A stretch of DNA of 64,000 nucleotides. It comes from Akebia trifoliata (lineage: Eukaryota; Streptophyta; Magnoliopsida; Ranunculales; Lardizabalaceae). Positions within the stretch are counted from its first letter, which is position 1, and every line of letters begins with the position of its first letter. The stretch lies in contig CM030710.1 of NCBI GenBank assembly GCA_017979445.1, positions 11,642,248-11,706,247 on the forward strand. Direction: 5' to 3'. The translations under genes were made by a program, and so were the position numbers. Positions 40,101 to 52,800 of this stretch are shown here, in pieces. The notes beneath the pieces are model-generated. The model ran no database searches and was not told where the DNA came from. It saw only the letters and a list, made by a program, of their open reading frames with translations.

Positions 40101-43100
40101 AGAGCATATCTAACAGCAGTATTTCGACTGATTTAGGATCCTGGACTACTATATGTAGTTGAACACACATGCACATATATAGATACATAATATGAATCTT
40201 TCTAAAATTGCTGAGGATCTTTTGTTGATGCCCATGAAAGTTGGACAAGGCAATCTCACGAAACCGTGCAGCACTGACAAGCTGGCACATCCATAAACTT
40301 TTGAGTTAGGATCCAGAATAGTGTCCTGTTCCTATAGCATAGGAATGGTGTCTATGTGGTGTGTTTTGGTAGGAGTTTTAAGACACATTGGGCTTCTAAC
40401 TAAGCCGTTTTTCTGTATGGCATGCAGCTCAATGGTGTTGTTTCCAAACAAACATGTGCCATGTAGACACCATATTTACTTTTAGTAGTGGGACACTGTT
40501 CTGGATTGCAACTCTATACTTCTATATTAATAAATGAATTGTTGAAAAAATAAATAGGACTTAATATTCTGTATACGTTCACACTACACACATGCATTGA
40601 AATGCCAGCCTGCCAGTGAGAATAGCAAAACTTATTGGCAAAAGGTGTCAATTTTATATTTTTAAGTTTTCTTGGCTTCTCTTTTTATCCTTTTCATATC
40701 AATGTTTTCCTTCAGTAATGATTTTTTGAGATATAGTTCATACAATTAATGTAATTGTACAGGGTCAAAATCCTTCATAGTAGTGCCTCAACTCTTCAAT
40801 TTCTTGGTTTTTGAAACCTTGTATAAGTTTTTAGTTTTATTTTGGAAAATCATAATACCTACATGGATTGCTTAGAATTTTGTTTTTGACTTGTATGAAT
40901 TTCTTGGCTTAGCTGCAAATTTTTGGGACAGCGTGGGGCTTTGTGGATGATGATAGATTTCTTATCATGCTAATATAGATATGCCTGTACGTGTAAGCAT
41001 GGACTTTTAGCTGGTCTGCCTGCATAATTTGATTTGAGTCATGGTTTCAAAACTTGTTAAGTTTGTCTTGCAATTCGACCGGGTTGATTTGAGTCTATTG
41101 TAGTTTGAGCACACCTAACTCGATCTTTTTCTATTTGATGATTGACTCAGAAACTTGGTCAAGTCACCCTGCCTCAAATCACGAGTCAAACATGTTACCA
41201 TCCAAACAGTAGGGAAAGTGGGTAAGAAAATATCAAGGCGCCCAAGAAAATGAATAGAAGAAAAGGGCATGAATTGATGTATTGAAATCATATTTCTATC
41301 ATAGTCAATCTAATCAAGAAATTACTATAATTAGATAAGAATAATACTAAACTGACTAAAAAAGGCATTCAATTGATGTGGAATGTGCACAGAACCTTAT
41401 ATTTTTTCCTAGTGTAACTAAAAAAAAGACACTCAAATACACTCAACTGATGTGGAATGTGCATAGAACCATATATTTTTTTTCCTTGTGCATCTCAAGG
41501 AAAAAAATCCATGGGTCTATGCACATTCCACAATCCATGTCAGTTGAGTGTATTTGTGGGTCTTTTTTTTTTGAGTCCGTTTAGCACGGCCCATTGGATA
41601 AAAACACGAAAGTAATGTTTGTGAATATGAAATAGAAAAATTATCTTCATATCAGACTAAGAGGCCTATCAACCGAAGAAAAGAGAGTATTTATTTATTT
41701 ATTTTGTGTTTTTGGCATTTTCCCTATAAAAACCCCTTACATATTTGACTTTATAATTATTTTATTGATGGGCTTTTGTGCCATGTATGCGTTTTTGGGC
41801 TTTTAAAACTCTGATTGTAGATTCCACTTTAATTGTATGTAGAAGCAAGACTTCAAGATGAAACATCTAGGTCCTGAGTTTTCTGTTCATGCTTGTAGTT
41901 TGGAATTTGGATAGCATTGAGAAATTTTGAAGCTTTTTTTTTTTTTTTTCAAAAACTTGTCATAGAAAATGAGGATATGGAGGTCAGTAATCTTGCATGG
42001 GAAAATCAACAAAAAACATGTTCCTGAGAAAATGTGATTAGTTGCAGGGGAGGATTTACAGTGGGGGCAATGGCCCCCACAAGAATTTCAGTCTATTGAG
42101 GATTTATGAACTATTGCGACAGATAACAGCGGCCGCTGCTATTGCTCCCACAATTTTTCCACTTAGTTTCTCCACCCCTGATTTGCTGATGTAGGATTTT
42201 GCATTTTTATTGGAAAATCATTTTCCATTTAGGGAGGAAAATATTCTGCAACCCAACCCTTGGGAAAATGATTTTTTTACCAATGATGCTGGATGACGCA
42301 ACTATATGATTTTTTTACCAATGATTTTTTACCATTGTAATTAGGGATATGTTGTGCACATTCAACCAAAACAATAACCCAATGTGCGGCAAAAAGTGGT
42401 TTGGTTATGGCTGATTGATGATTAGAAAACAGAAAACTAAAAGAAAGATTCATTGATTGCAAAAGGGAAGAGTACAAATATATAGTGACAAACTAAAAAC
42501 AATTATGGGGTTCTCTAATATTCCAATCATGGAACTTGATTTTCTAGAGACAATGGATCATAAAAAGGGCAAAGTGAAGAGAATTTTCATGGCCAATCAA
42601 CTTATCAGAATTTGGCTGAGTTGACTCAATTTTAACGAGTCAACTCAGTTTGACCAGCCTCGTTCGGGTTGGCCAGGTTGAGCCTATACTCGATCCAATT
42701 TTGATTTGAGTCACATGTCTTTAGTTTAGTTCAGTTTTAAGTTATTTAAAAGTTGTTTGTTTAGTTTCTCTTTCAATTTTAGGAAGTTTCTATTTTGTCT
42801 AGTTTCTAATTTGTTTTTAGGTTTCTATGTCTTTTCTAAATTCGTTTTTATTTTTTAGACTATAATTAGAAGTGCTTTTAGGTGTCTAAATTGAGTTTTA
42901 ATAGGATTAGAAGGTTGGTATTATATTACAGGGACAATGACAACAAAGACCTGTTTTTTGAAAATATGTACCAAAAAATCCTTTCTAAAAAAATATCGAC
43001 TCTTTAGTACCCAATTTATCAAATATTAGTCTAAAAAGGATTTTTGAAGCAAAAATACCATAATTACCCCTTTAATGATTTTTGAAGTTTAAATAAACAT

Positions 43101-43813
43101 GTTTATTTGAGAATATTTGAGCTATTCCTATGTTTTATAGTAAATGACATGCCCTCAACTATGGTCATCTCTTATATATCAATTAAAAAAAAACTTATTT
43201 TTCTTACCAAAACTAGTAATCTTTAAATTACATAGATGATGATGACTACATCAATGATGATGATGATGGAGATGAGTATGATCATCATCAAATTGATTTG
43301 GTCTATGTATATTAGATTTATTAAAATATATAAATAATTACAACATAATTTTAAAACTCCACTTGAATGTTCATCAAATTGATTCAACTCAAAAATTAGC
43401 AAGTCGACAAATGAGCCAAATAAAATTATATTGAATTTAGTTTTTAATAAATAAAATATTTATTTTTTAGTTTTCACATAAATATTAATAACTAAATGAA
43501 ATGGTCAAGTTTTTTATTTGACTCCATTTATTTTTAGATCAAACACTTTGTAAAGTTGTTAAAAGGGTATTTCAGGTATTTTTCTTAACAAAATCTTCAA
43601 AATATCCTTACTATACTAATATTTTATTAAGTAGGACTTAAATGGTTTATATTCTTTACTAGGGGACTACTTGGTATATATTCTCAGTAAAGAGTCCTTC
43701 AAAGTCATTCTCCCTATATTATATTATAATACTTATAAAATAATATTATATTATAATAGATTAAAAAGTTACTTTTTAGTATTTGAGAAGGTTTCTAAAT
43801 TGTTATGATGAAG

Positions 43814-43847
<34 letters not shown>

Positions 43848-46800
43848 GTCAGGTTCAAGGGCCATGTGAGAAAACATGTAAGAAAACTTTCGGCGGTAAA
43901 TAAAATTTTAAAATATGGGTTAGAAATTTTAGATTGAGCTGATTTTTTGTGAGGATGATTTCTATGATGGGAAGATCATCCAAAAAAAAAATCAGCCAAT
44001 CTGAAACTTCTAACCCCATTAAAAGTGATTTAGAATGTGGACCGTCGATTTTTTTTCAATTTTTATCACTAATTTGTAAATCACTTTTGATGGATTTAGA
44101 GGTTTCTGATTGAGCTGATTTTTTGTGAGGATGATCTTCTCATCATAGTGACCATCCTTGCAAAAAATCAGCTCAATCCAAAACCTCTAACCCTTATTTT
44201 GAAAAACGAAAGTTTTCTTACATGTTTTCTCACATGGCCCTTGAACCTGACCCTATATATAATATATATATATATAATATATATATATATATATAAAAGT
44301 AGCTTCAAAAACGAAATTCAATCATTTAAAACATATTAATTCAATTCTCTTTTGCAATTTTATTCTCTTTTAGAGACTTAATTTCTAGTTCTTGCTTCAA
44401 GCTATTGCTTGTTTATCAATTGATTGTATTGATTCAAAACTGATTTTGTGTGTTCCATTGAACACAAACTCTCAATTTGTTTCGAATCTATTGATTCGCA
44501 CACTTCCGCTACGTCAAGTGGTATTAGAACTTTTGCTATGATCCACCTTCATGGGTAGTGACGGAGAATTCAATAGTAAAACTGAATTGGAAGTTCAATT
44601 CGAGAAGTTTGAAGAAAGAATCATAAACAAAATTATGGCTATGTTGGAGTCCGTGTTCTAGGCATGGTTCTCTACACCATTGAGAAGGAGAAAGGTAAGA
44701 AAACCCTTGGAGATGAAGGCCCGAAGGATTCCCACCATCCTTCCTTCAATTTTCTTCATAATTCAACCCCTATAAACTCTTCTAAAAAGGCCAAATTCGT
44801 TAAAAACTAGAACCTTGCCTAGAATTTTGGTTTTACCCAAACCATACCATTCCCCACACCTCATTCCATCCTCCCTCAACCTTCTAGCCATACCACACCA
44901 CTCCTATACCTTTAAAATCAAATCCCTCATCCTCGAACGACCACATATCAACCCCAACATGTTTCTCATAATCCTAACCCTCCAAATACCCTTCACAACC
45001 CACCAAACAACTACCCTTCAAAGACCATAACAGCCCCATATGTGGATTACATAGATGAATTAGATCTTTATACTACCCCTCTTCCCATTGAGCATCACTA
45101 TCTTGACCATGATAGATTTTCCCCTAACCCTCCCCATACTCGCCCAACCTTATATCGTGAACGCAATGTAAGATAAGGCCATTATCCCCCACTCACAAAT
45201 CAGCCTTTCCATGATTTTGAGGAGGGTGACCACATATTAATGCATAATCCACCCCACATCATCACAACAATGGGCAACAAGAGCAGTCTTTTGAATATTA
45301 GCTTAAGGTAGATATTCCTACTTTCAATGGGCCCATGCACATTGAAGATTTTCTTGATTGGATCTATAATGTTGAAAGGTTCTTTGATTACATGAAAATT
45401 TCAGAGGATAAGAAGATCAAACTTGTGGCTTTTAAGTTAACTGGAACAATCTCATCTTAGTGGGACCATCTCCGACGGGATCGACTACGTCAAGGCTTTA
45501 GGCAAGTGCATTCATGGTTAGGCATGAAGTAATTGCTTAAACAAAGGTACTTACTACTGGATTACATCCAAACCTTATTCATTAGCTTACAATATTATAG
45601 GCAAGGGTCCCAAAGCGTACAAGACTATGTTGATGACTTCTTTCAAGGGATGAACTTCAAGAGAATGAAAACCAAGCTATTGGGCGTTTCATAAATGGAT
45701 TGAATAGAATAATTCAAGAGAAATTGATCATGCACCAATACATAAGTCTGCATGCAACAATAAACAATGCTCTAAGGGTGGAATCTTTTATTTGATTCTC
45801 GCACTTCTTATACCAACAATTGGAGGTCTCACTAGTCACTATCCACAAACTACCCCTCCATCTAATCAACCTTATCCATCCCGCAACCAGCCCTCTTATG
45901 CCAATAACCACCATGCTTTTACCTCTCAAGCTCTGCTTCCACCTTCCAACCATTTCAGCCACGTAACTCCAATACCCCCTACTCCAATTGCAACACCCCC
46001 ACAAACCTAATCCCTATCCACACCCAAAGCAAACTAAGTGTTTTAAGGGCGAGAAAATGGACCATAGCTTCGAAGTGTGCCAAAATAAGCAAGCATTAGT
46101 AGTCGAGGTTGATTACGAAGATGGGAAAGGTGACCCCTATGTTGATAATGACTAGGCAAACATCTTTGAGGCTTGTGAGGAGGAAAAAGGTGAACATGTA
46201 AGTTCTATTATTCACAACTTATTATCGATACAACATGGTGATCCTCCAACTTGACATAGTCTTCTCCGGACTACATGCCAGGTGCAAGGCAAGTTGTGCC
46301 AATTGATTATAGATAATGGAAGTTTGGAAAATATAATTTCAAGCCATATGGTTAATGCATTCAAGCTACCTACTACGCAATACCCTAGATCTTATTCTTT
46401 AGGTTGGGTGGATGAGGAATGCAAGAAGAGTATGGCTAGCTAATGCTTCCTTTCTTTTAGCATGAAGCAATTGAGATTATTTGTGATATCGTCCCAATGA
46501 AAGCATGTCACATCCTCTTAGGAAGGCTTTGGCTTCATGATAATATTGTCACTTACCGGGGTAAAGCCAACACCTATTCTTTTATGCATAAGGGAGTCAA
46601 AATGATTCTACACCTTTACTATGCCAAGCCTAATGCTGCCCAACTAGTCAAGAGATGAGAATATGCTTTATCTCTACTAATATCAATGAGGACTTAAAGG
46701 AAGTAAGGCAAATGTTCGCGGTAGTAGTACAGCCTTCCAACCGAGACCCACTTATTCAAGTTCCTCATCAAGTGTAACTCTTCCTTAAGGAATTTTCTTG

Positions 46801-49800
46801 TGTTCTTCCTTCGAACTTGCCAAATTCATTGCCTCTTATGAGGAATATACAACGCCTCATCTACAAATTCATTGGTGCTCGGTACAAGTCCCCCAAATCT
46901 ACCCCATTATAGGATGAGTCCAAAAAATCATGACATATTGAAGGAACAAGTTGAAGACTTACTTTCCAAGGGTCTCATTCCATTAAGCCAAAGTCCATGT
47001 ACGGCTGTAGCTTTGTTAGTATCTAAGAAGGATGGTACATGGAGAATGTGTATTGATAGTTGTGCAGTGAACAAATTACTATAAGGTATCGTTTTCTGAT
47101 TCTAAGACTTGATGACGTATTCGATATGCTAGCAGGCTCAACCATCTTCTCCAAAATCGACTTGAAAAGTAGCTACCATCAAATACGAATCCGACCCAGA
47201 GATCAATGAAAAATGATTTTCAAAACCAAGGATGACTTGTACGAATGGCTAGTTATGACGTTTGGTTTATCAAATGTGCCTCATGAACTAAGTGATATAG
47301 CCCATTATTGGTAAGTTCGTTGTGGTCTATTTTGATGATTTCTTTAACTACTTCAAATCTGATTCGGAGCACCATATGCATCTACGAATTATTTTTAGGC
47401 TCTCATAGCTAACTCTCTTTACATCAACTTGAAGAAGTGCCACTTTTTCATGTCTTCGGTACTTTTCTTGGGTTGCATAGTCTCCAAAAAGGGCATACAC
47501 GTGGCCTACTTCAAAATCAACCTCCGAAGCTTGAAGTTTTCATGAGTTAGCATCCTTCTATAAGCATTTCATCAAGGACTTTAGCTCCATCGTAGCCCCT
47601 TTAACCGACACATGGAAGGATAGAAAATTTACTTAGACTAATGACGTCGAAGCTAGTTTTCATCCCTTAGGGCTAAACTTACTTCCTACCCTATTTTGAC
47701 ACTTGCTTTGACAAGCTATTTGAAGTCCATTGCAAGGCTTCCATACATGGAGTAGGAGCTGTTTTATCCCAAGATGGAAACCTATTGAATTCCTTAGTGA
47801 GAAGTTAACGGAGGCAAGGCAAAAGTGTAGTATGTATGAACTCGAATTCTATGTTGTTGTTTGTGCTCTTAGAAAGTGGAGGCATTACTTGATCTAAAAT
47901 GATTTTGTGTCCATTCGGACCACCAATCCTTGAAATTCATCTAAAATCAAAGTCCGGCCAGCTGCATGCATTCTTCATGGATCACCTTGCTTCAGGAGCT
48001 CAACTTCACCATTCATCACAGATCTGGCCTCAACAATAAAGTTGCTGATGTACTAAGTCCTAGCCCGCCCTTTTCATGTCTCACAAACTAGAGATTCTTT
48101 GCTCATTACCATAAGGAGCAATGAGATAGGCTTCGACTTTCTCAAAGAACTCTATATTGATGATCCATAATTCCATGTTATGTTGGAAAAGTACACTTCG
48201 GGACAACAAGGTATCTCTGATTTTCTCAATCAAGATGGCTTTCTCTTCAAGGGCACGAGATTGTGTGTCACGCCCCAGAAACACAACCCGAATCCCCATG
48301 ATTCCCAAGTTGAATTTCGAGGCATGATATAAAACCCATGTCATGATAATCAATACATAAACTTAAATGACAAATAATATAACTATATGTCATACCTGAT
48401 CATTGCTCAACAGAACAGACACGTATCCTCAAACATAAGAAACATTTGACATATATACATAAAACAGTAATGTCATACTATGGTGTTCATAATTACATAA
48501 CAAAAAAACGATAGCTAAAGACTTAAACCTAACTCTAGTTTAAGACTTATTACTAGTAATACCCATGCTCCACTCCTGGAAGCTTGGACTGATCATCTAT
48601 AAGGCCCTGGCACTGAGCCTCCTCGGAAGGATCACCTAAACCAGGTGCGCCTGAAATTTGTGATGTCGTAGGGGTGAGTAACAGGGGAGTTACCCAATAG
48701 GGGAATCTTACAATTCTAAATAACAGCATCCTATATGCAGTTTAAACATTCTAAGAATTCATAAATCATGCATATTTGATATTCAACACAATTAAAAATA
48801 ATTGAACACCGATGTCATAAAACTTAGTAGGAAATTAAAACACTTAAAAATCTGAAGAAAACAATTGTTCATAACATAACATCAAATAATAGAGTACTAT
48901 AATAGAGAGTTGAGGGTCACGACTGATGTGAACATCTCAGTCAAAATACGATTATTCCAATACTTCACTAGTGTGGAACCTCACCGTTAGTTCCTGATTC
49001 TATGGCCAGCCTCTGCCATAATTTGGGTAACTGTTTTCCGGCTCAGGTTGGCCGTTGACCAAGGCCTTAAGAAACGGGCCAAATCAAGTAGGTCATTCTT
49101 TCTTGACTACTCTAGACTATTAATGATCATTAACTAGCCATCTTCATCTATGCCAATCTGGCGTGCATGTGATCCTCGATATTCTCTATCAATCATACAA
49201 CTATCTACATTTTGTTCTTTATTAAAGATAGAAAAGAAACTCCCGGATTCTTGTTGTGATGTTGTGTTCTTATGCATCCCATAATACATAAGAACTCAAA
49301 CAACGCAACTGTTATCCTAGAATAACACATTATTCCGGAAATGTCACCACATGTTATTCTTTATAGGTTTTCACAATCTCTTTAATAAATCACTAAAATA
49401 CTACGTATAAGTATTTATTTTCTTTTCAAAACGTAATAAAAGTAAAACATACACGTGTTTTAAATACCCAGTCCACTCTTAAATATACTGTCTCATCTCT
49501 TTTTTTTTTTTCTTTTTTTCGTGTCTTACACGACCCTTAGTCGAAGCATTTCACTCATTCGTGTCTTACACAGTCTATGACTGAAGCATCACTTCATCTA
49601 TTCTCTCATTTTCGTGTCTTATACGACATACGCCGAAGCATCTCACTAACTGGGTATTTTAAAACACAACAATCAATTGAGAACTCATTCTCATATTTAT
49701 TTTAATAAATTACTTTTCTACCCAACTTTTTAATTAGAAACATTTCTTGGAAATCCATCACTAAAATGATTAAAGTAAACTGTCCACCAGTTTACTTATA

Positions 49801-52800
49801 AAAAAAATCATGTGTGTTTATAAAAATGTGAACAAAATATATGTATTGTATGTAAAAACAGCAACTTATATAGTTGCTGTATTTTCTTTTTGACAAGTAC
49901 AAAATACGTATAAAGTACTTATAAAATACGTATAAAGTAACCAATATTTTGAGCATTCATTTAAAGTATATATAGTAAAATATTATATAAAAACAGCAAC
50001 TTTCATAGTTGCTGTTTTTATATTTAACGCGTATAAATACGTATAACGTACGTATAAAACACGTATAACGTATGTATAAGACAACCATTTTTTTTTTAAT
50101 ATCCTATCTAGCATACATATTGTCAATTTAATACAAAAAAAAACAGCAACTTACATAGTTGCTGTATTTTGTTTTTAGCATGTATATTTACGTATAAAAC
50201 ATGTATAAATCAATTACAAACATGAAAGAATTCCTTTTAAACAAAATACCAAATGCTAGCATGCTTTAAAATCATAAAAACACTAATATAAATATGTATA
50301 AATAATATGCATGATGTTAAAAATTTACAAAACAATTTTAACTTTAAAATTTCTAAATCAAAATTATTTAAAAAAAAAACAAAACAAATCCAATTTTTTT
50401 TACAACTATAAAATCAGCATTATATATATATATTTTTACTAAAACTATTATAAATAGTTGCAAGGGCCTACCTTTTTCTTTATTTCTCTCTCTTTTCCTT
50501 TCCTTCTTTTCTTTCTCTTCCTTCTTTTCTTTCTCTTCTTTCTTTCTTCTTACTTTTCTCTTCTTTCTGTGTAAAAATGAAACAACAAACTAAAAAATCA
50601 GCTAATATCTTTATTTGATATTTTCAAAAAAAAAAATCTAGATATTACAAAAATTCTAATTCTTTTAGAATTTCTTAAAAATATCTTAGTCAATTTGACT
50701 TAGTCAAAGTTGTTTGACTAGTCAACAATAATTGACTTGACTTGAGTCAACTTTAGTTGACTTGGTCAACAATTTTTTTTTTTTTAAACATTACATTGTG
50801 CACTCCCAATGGTTCCATTCGTGAGCATCTCATCAAAGAATTACGTAGAGGTCTCTCGAGACACTTTGGACAAGACGACCATTGCACTTGTCGAAGGACA
50901 ATACTTTTGGAAGTCTCAAAAAAGATGTTGAAAATTTTGTCCATCGTTGCTTCGTATGGCAAAAATGGAAAGGACAAGTACAAAACGCTAGTTTGTACAC
51001 GTCTTTACCGGTCTCTAATGGCCCTTGGGAAGATTTCTCCATGGATTTTGTACTTGGATTACCTAGAACGCAGTGAGGCAATGATTCAAGCTTCGTTGTG
51101 GTCGGTCACTTTTCTAAAAAGACACACTTTATCCCTTGCTACAAGACTCATGATGCAGTGAATATAGCCAACCTCTTCTTTTTTTGTTGTATGTCTACAT
51201 GGCATCCCCAAGACTATCATTTCGGATCGTGACTCTTAAGTTTTAAAGTGGGTTTTGGAAGACTTTATGAACTAGACTGAGAATTGAACTTAAGTTTTCA
51301 AGCACAACACATCCTCAAACGGACGAACAAACATAATTTGTGGACCATACTCTTGGCAACTTGATTCGGTGCCTTTCCTGTGACAATTCGAGGTAATGTG
51401 ACTTGGCACTTGCACAGGCTGAATTCACTTATAAGTTAGTCCCCAATCGCTCTGCGGGTTACACACCATTCTAGATAGTCTATTCTAAAGTGTCTAATCA
51501 TACTTTGGACTTAATGCAACTTCCTTCTCTCCCCAACTCCAACGTGGAAGTCAATGACATGATTGAGAACCTTCACTAGCTCCACAAACAAGTGAAGAAG
51601 AATCTTGAAGCTTCTAATGAAAGTACAAAGCCGATGTTGATAAACATAGAATATTCAAGAGTTATGAAGAAGGAGAATTGACCATGGTTTATCTTAGTAA
51701 AGATCGTTTATCTGTTGAAACTTACAACAAGACCTTAAAGAAAATTGGATCCCTTCGTATCTTGAAGAAGATAGACAATAATATGTGGTGGATTTGCCTG
51801 ATGATATGCAAATCTTTCTGACATTCAACGTAAAGGACATCTATTCTTACTTTCCAGAAGATAAATTTTCTTCTCCTACACCAAACTCAGGGATGAGTTT
51901 TCTCAAAGAAAGGAGGTTGGATGTAGAAACCATTGCTTTTGATTTTCTAGAGAAAATGGATCATAAAGAGGGCAAAGAGGAGAAATTTCATGGCCAAATC
52001 AACGTATCCAAATCTAGATGAGTTGATTGAGTCAACTCAAATTGACCAGTCTGATTCGGGTTGACCAGGTTGGGTCCATACGCAACCCAATTTTGATTTT
52101 AGTCACATGTCTTTTGTTTAGTACAGTTTTAAGTTATTTAGAAGTTGTTTGGTTGGTTTCTATTTCAACTTTAGGAAGTTCCTATTTTGTCTAGTTTCTA
52201 ATTTGTTTAGTCTCTAATTTGTCAGATTTACCAAATTGGTTTGAGTTGACCAGGTTGGATTATACTCAACCTAATTTTGATTTTAGTTACATGTCTTTAG
52301 TTTAGTCCAGTTTTATATTATTTAGAAGTTGTTTGGTTAGTTTCTATTTCAACTATAAGAAGTTTTTTATTTTGTTTAATTTCTAATTTGTTTAGTCTCT
52401 AATTTGTTTTTAGATTTCTATTTCTTTCTAAATTCGTTTTTATTCTTTATAGCCTATAATTAGAAGGGCTTTTAGGTGTCCAAATTGAGTTCTGAAAGGA
52501 TTAGAAGGTTAGTGTTACAGTATAGATAGATTAGAAAGTTACTTTTTATTATTTTAGAAGGTTTCTAAGTTGTTATGATAAAGTTATTTATATACTTAAA
52601 AAATGAAATTCAATCAATTAAAAACATATCAATTCAATTATCTTTTAGAGACTTAATTTCTAGTTCTTGTTTTATTTTCTTCAAGTTGTTGCTTGTTTAT
52701 CAATTGAATCTATTGATTCACTACTGATTGTGTGTTCCATTGAACACAAACTCTCAATTTCTTTCAAATGTATTGATTCACACACTTCCGCTATGTCAGG

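Larger units (their letters stand above)
42536..44516 (+). repeat. Element F 5' LTR, split by two MITEs
   Basis: Matches the 3' LTR at GATTTTCTAGAGA, the middle TTTAGTTTAGT...AGTTTCTA run and the end GATTCGCACACTTCCGCTAC. About 780 bp without the inserts. Confidence 0.82.
48266..50795 (+). mobile_element. Solo LTR (2.53 kb) inside element F
   Basis: Ends TGTCACGCCCC ... ATTACA, with TSD TTGTG at 48261-48265 and 50796-50800. Removing it joins F's 'GTRLCV' to '[14 protein letters not shown]'. There is no interior coding sequence. It contains CGTGTCTTACACGAC tandem units (49520-49650), palindromes (49858-50165) and a TC-rich run (50480-50570). The related truncated copy at 10910 has the same start. 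Confidence 0.85.
42536..52798 (+). mobile_element. Element F: decayed Ty3/Gypsy element in intron 6
   Basis: 5' LTR 42536-44516 and 3' LTR 51939-52798 share long stretches, and TSD GGAAC flanks the pair (42531-42535 and 52799-52803). The order protease, RT, RNase H, integrase is Ty3/Gypsy type. A PBS-like TGGTATTAGAAC follows the 5' LTR. The 5' LTR holds two MITEs, and the interior a 2.5-kb solo LTR between RNase H and integrase. The LTR start is exact to within a base or so. Confidence 0.88.

Noticed and set aside
39919..40290. 123-residue minus-strand frame
   Set aside because: Mostly the interior and end of hAT MITE copy 2; no family resemblance.
44815..45030. 71-residue Pro/Leu-rich frame
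   Set aside because: Out-of-frame reading of the linker in element F gag.
49858..50165. CRISPR-like array
   Set aside because: Only three palindromic units with long, related spacers inside a plant solo LTR; this is an LTR tandem repeat.
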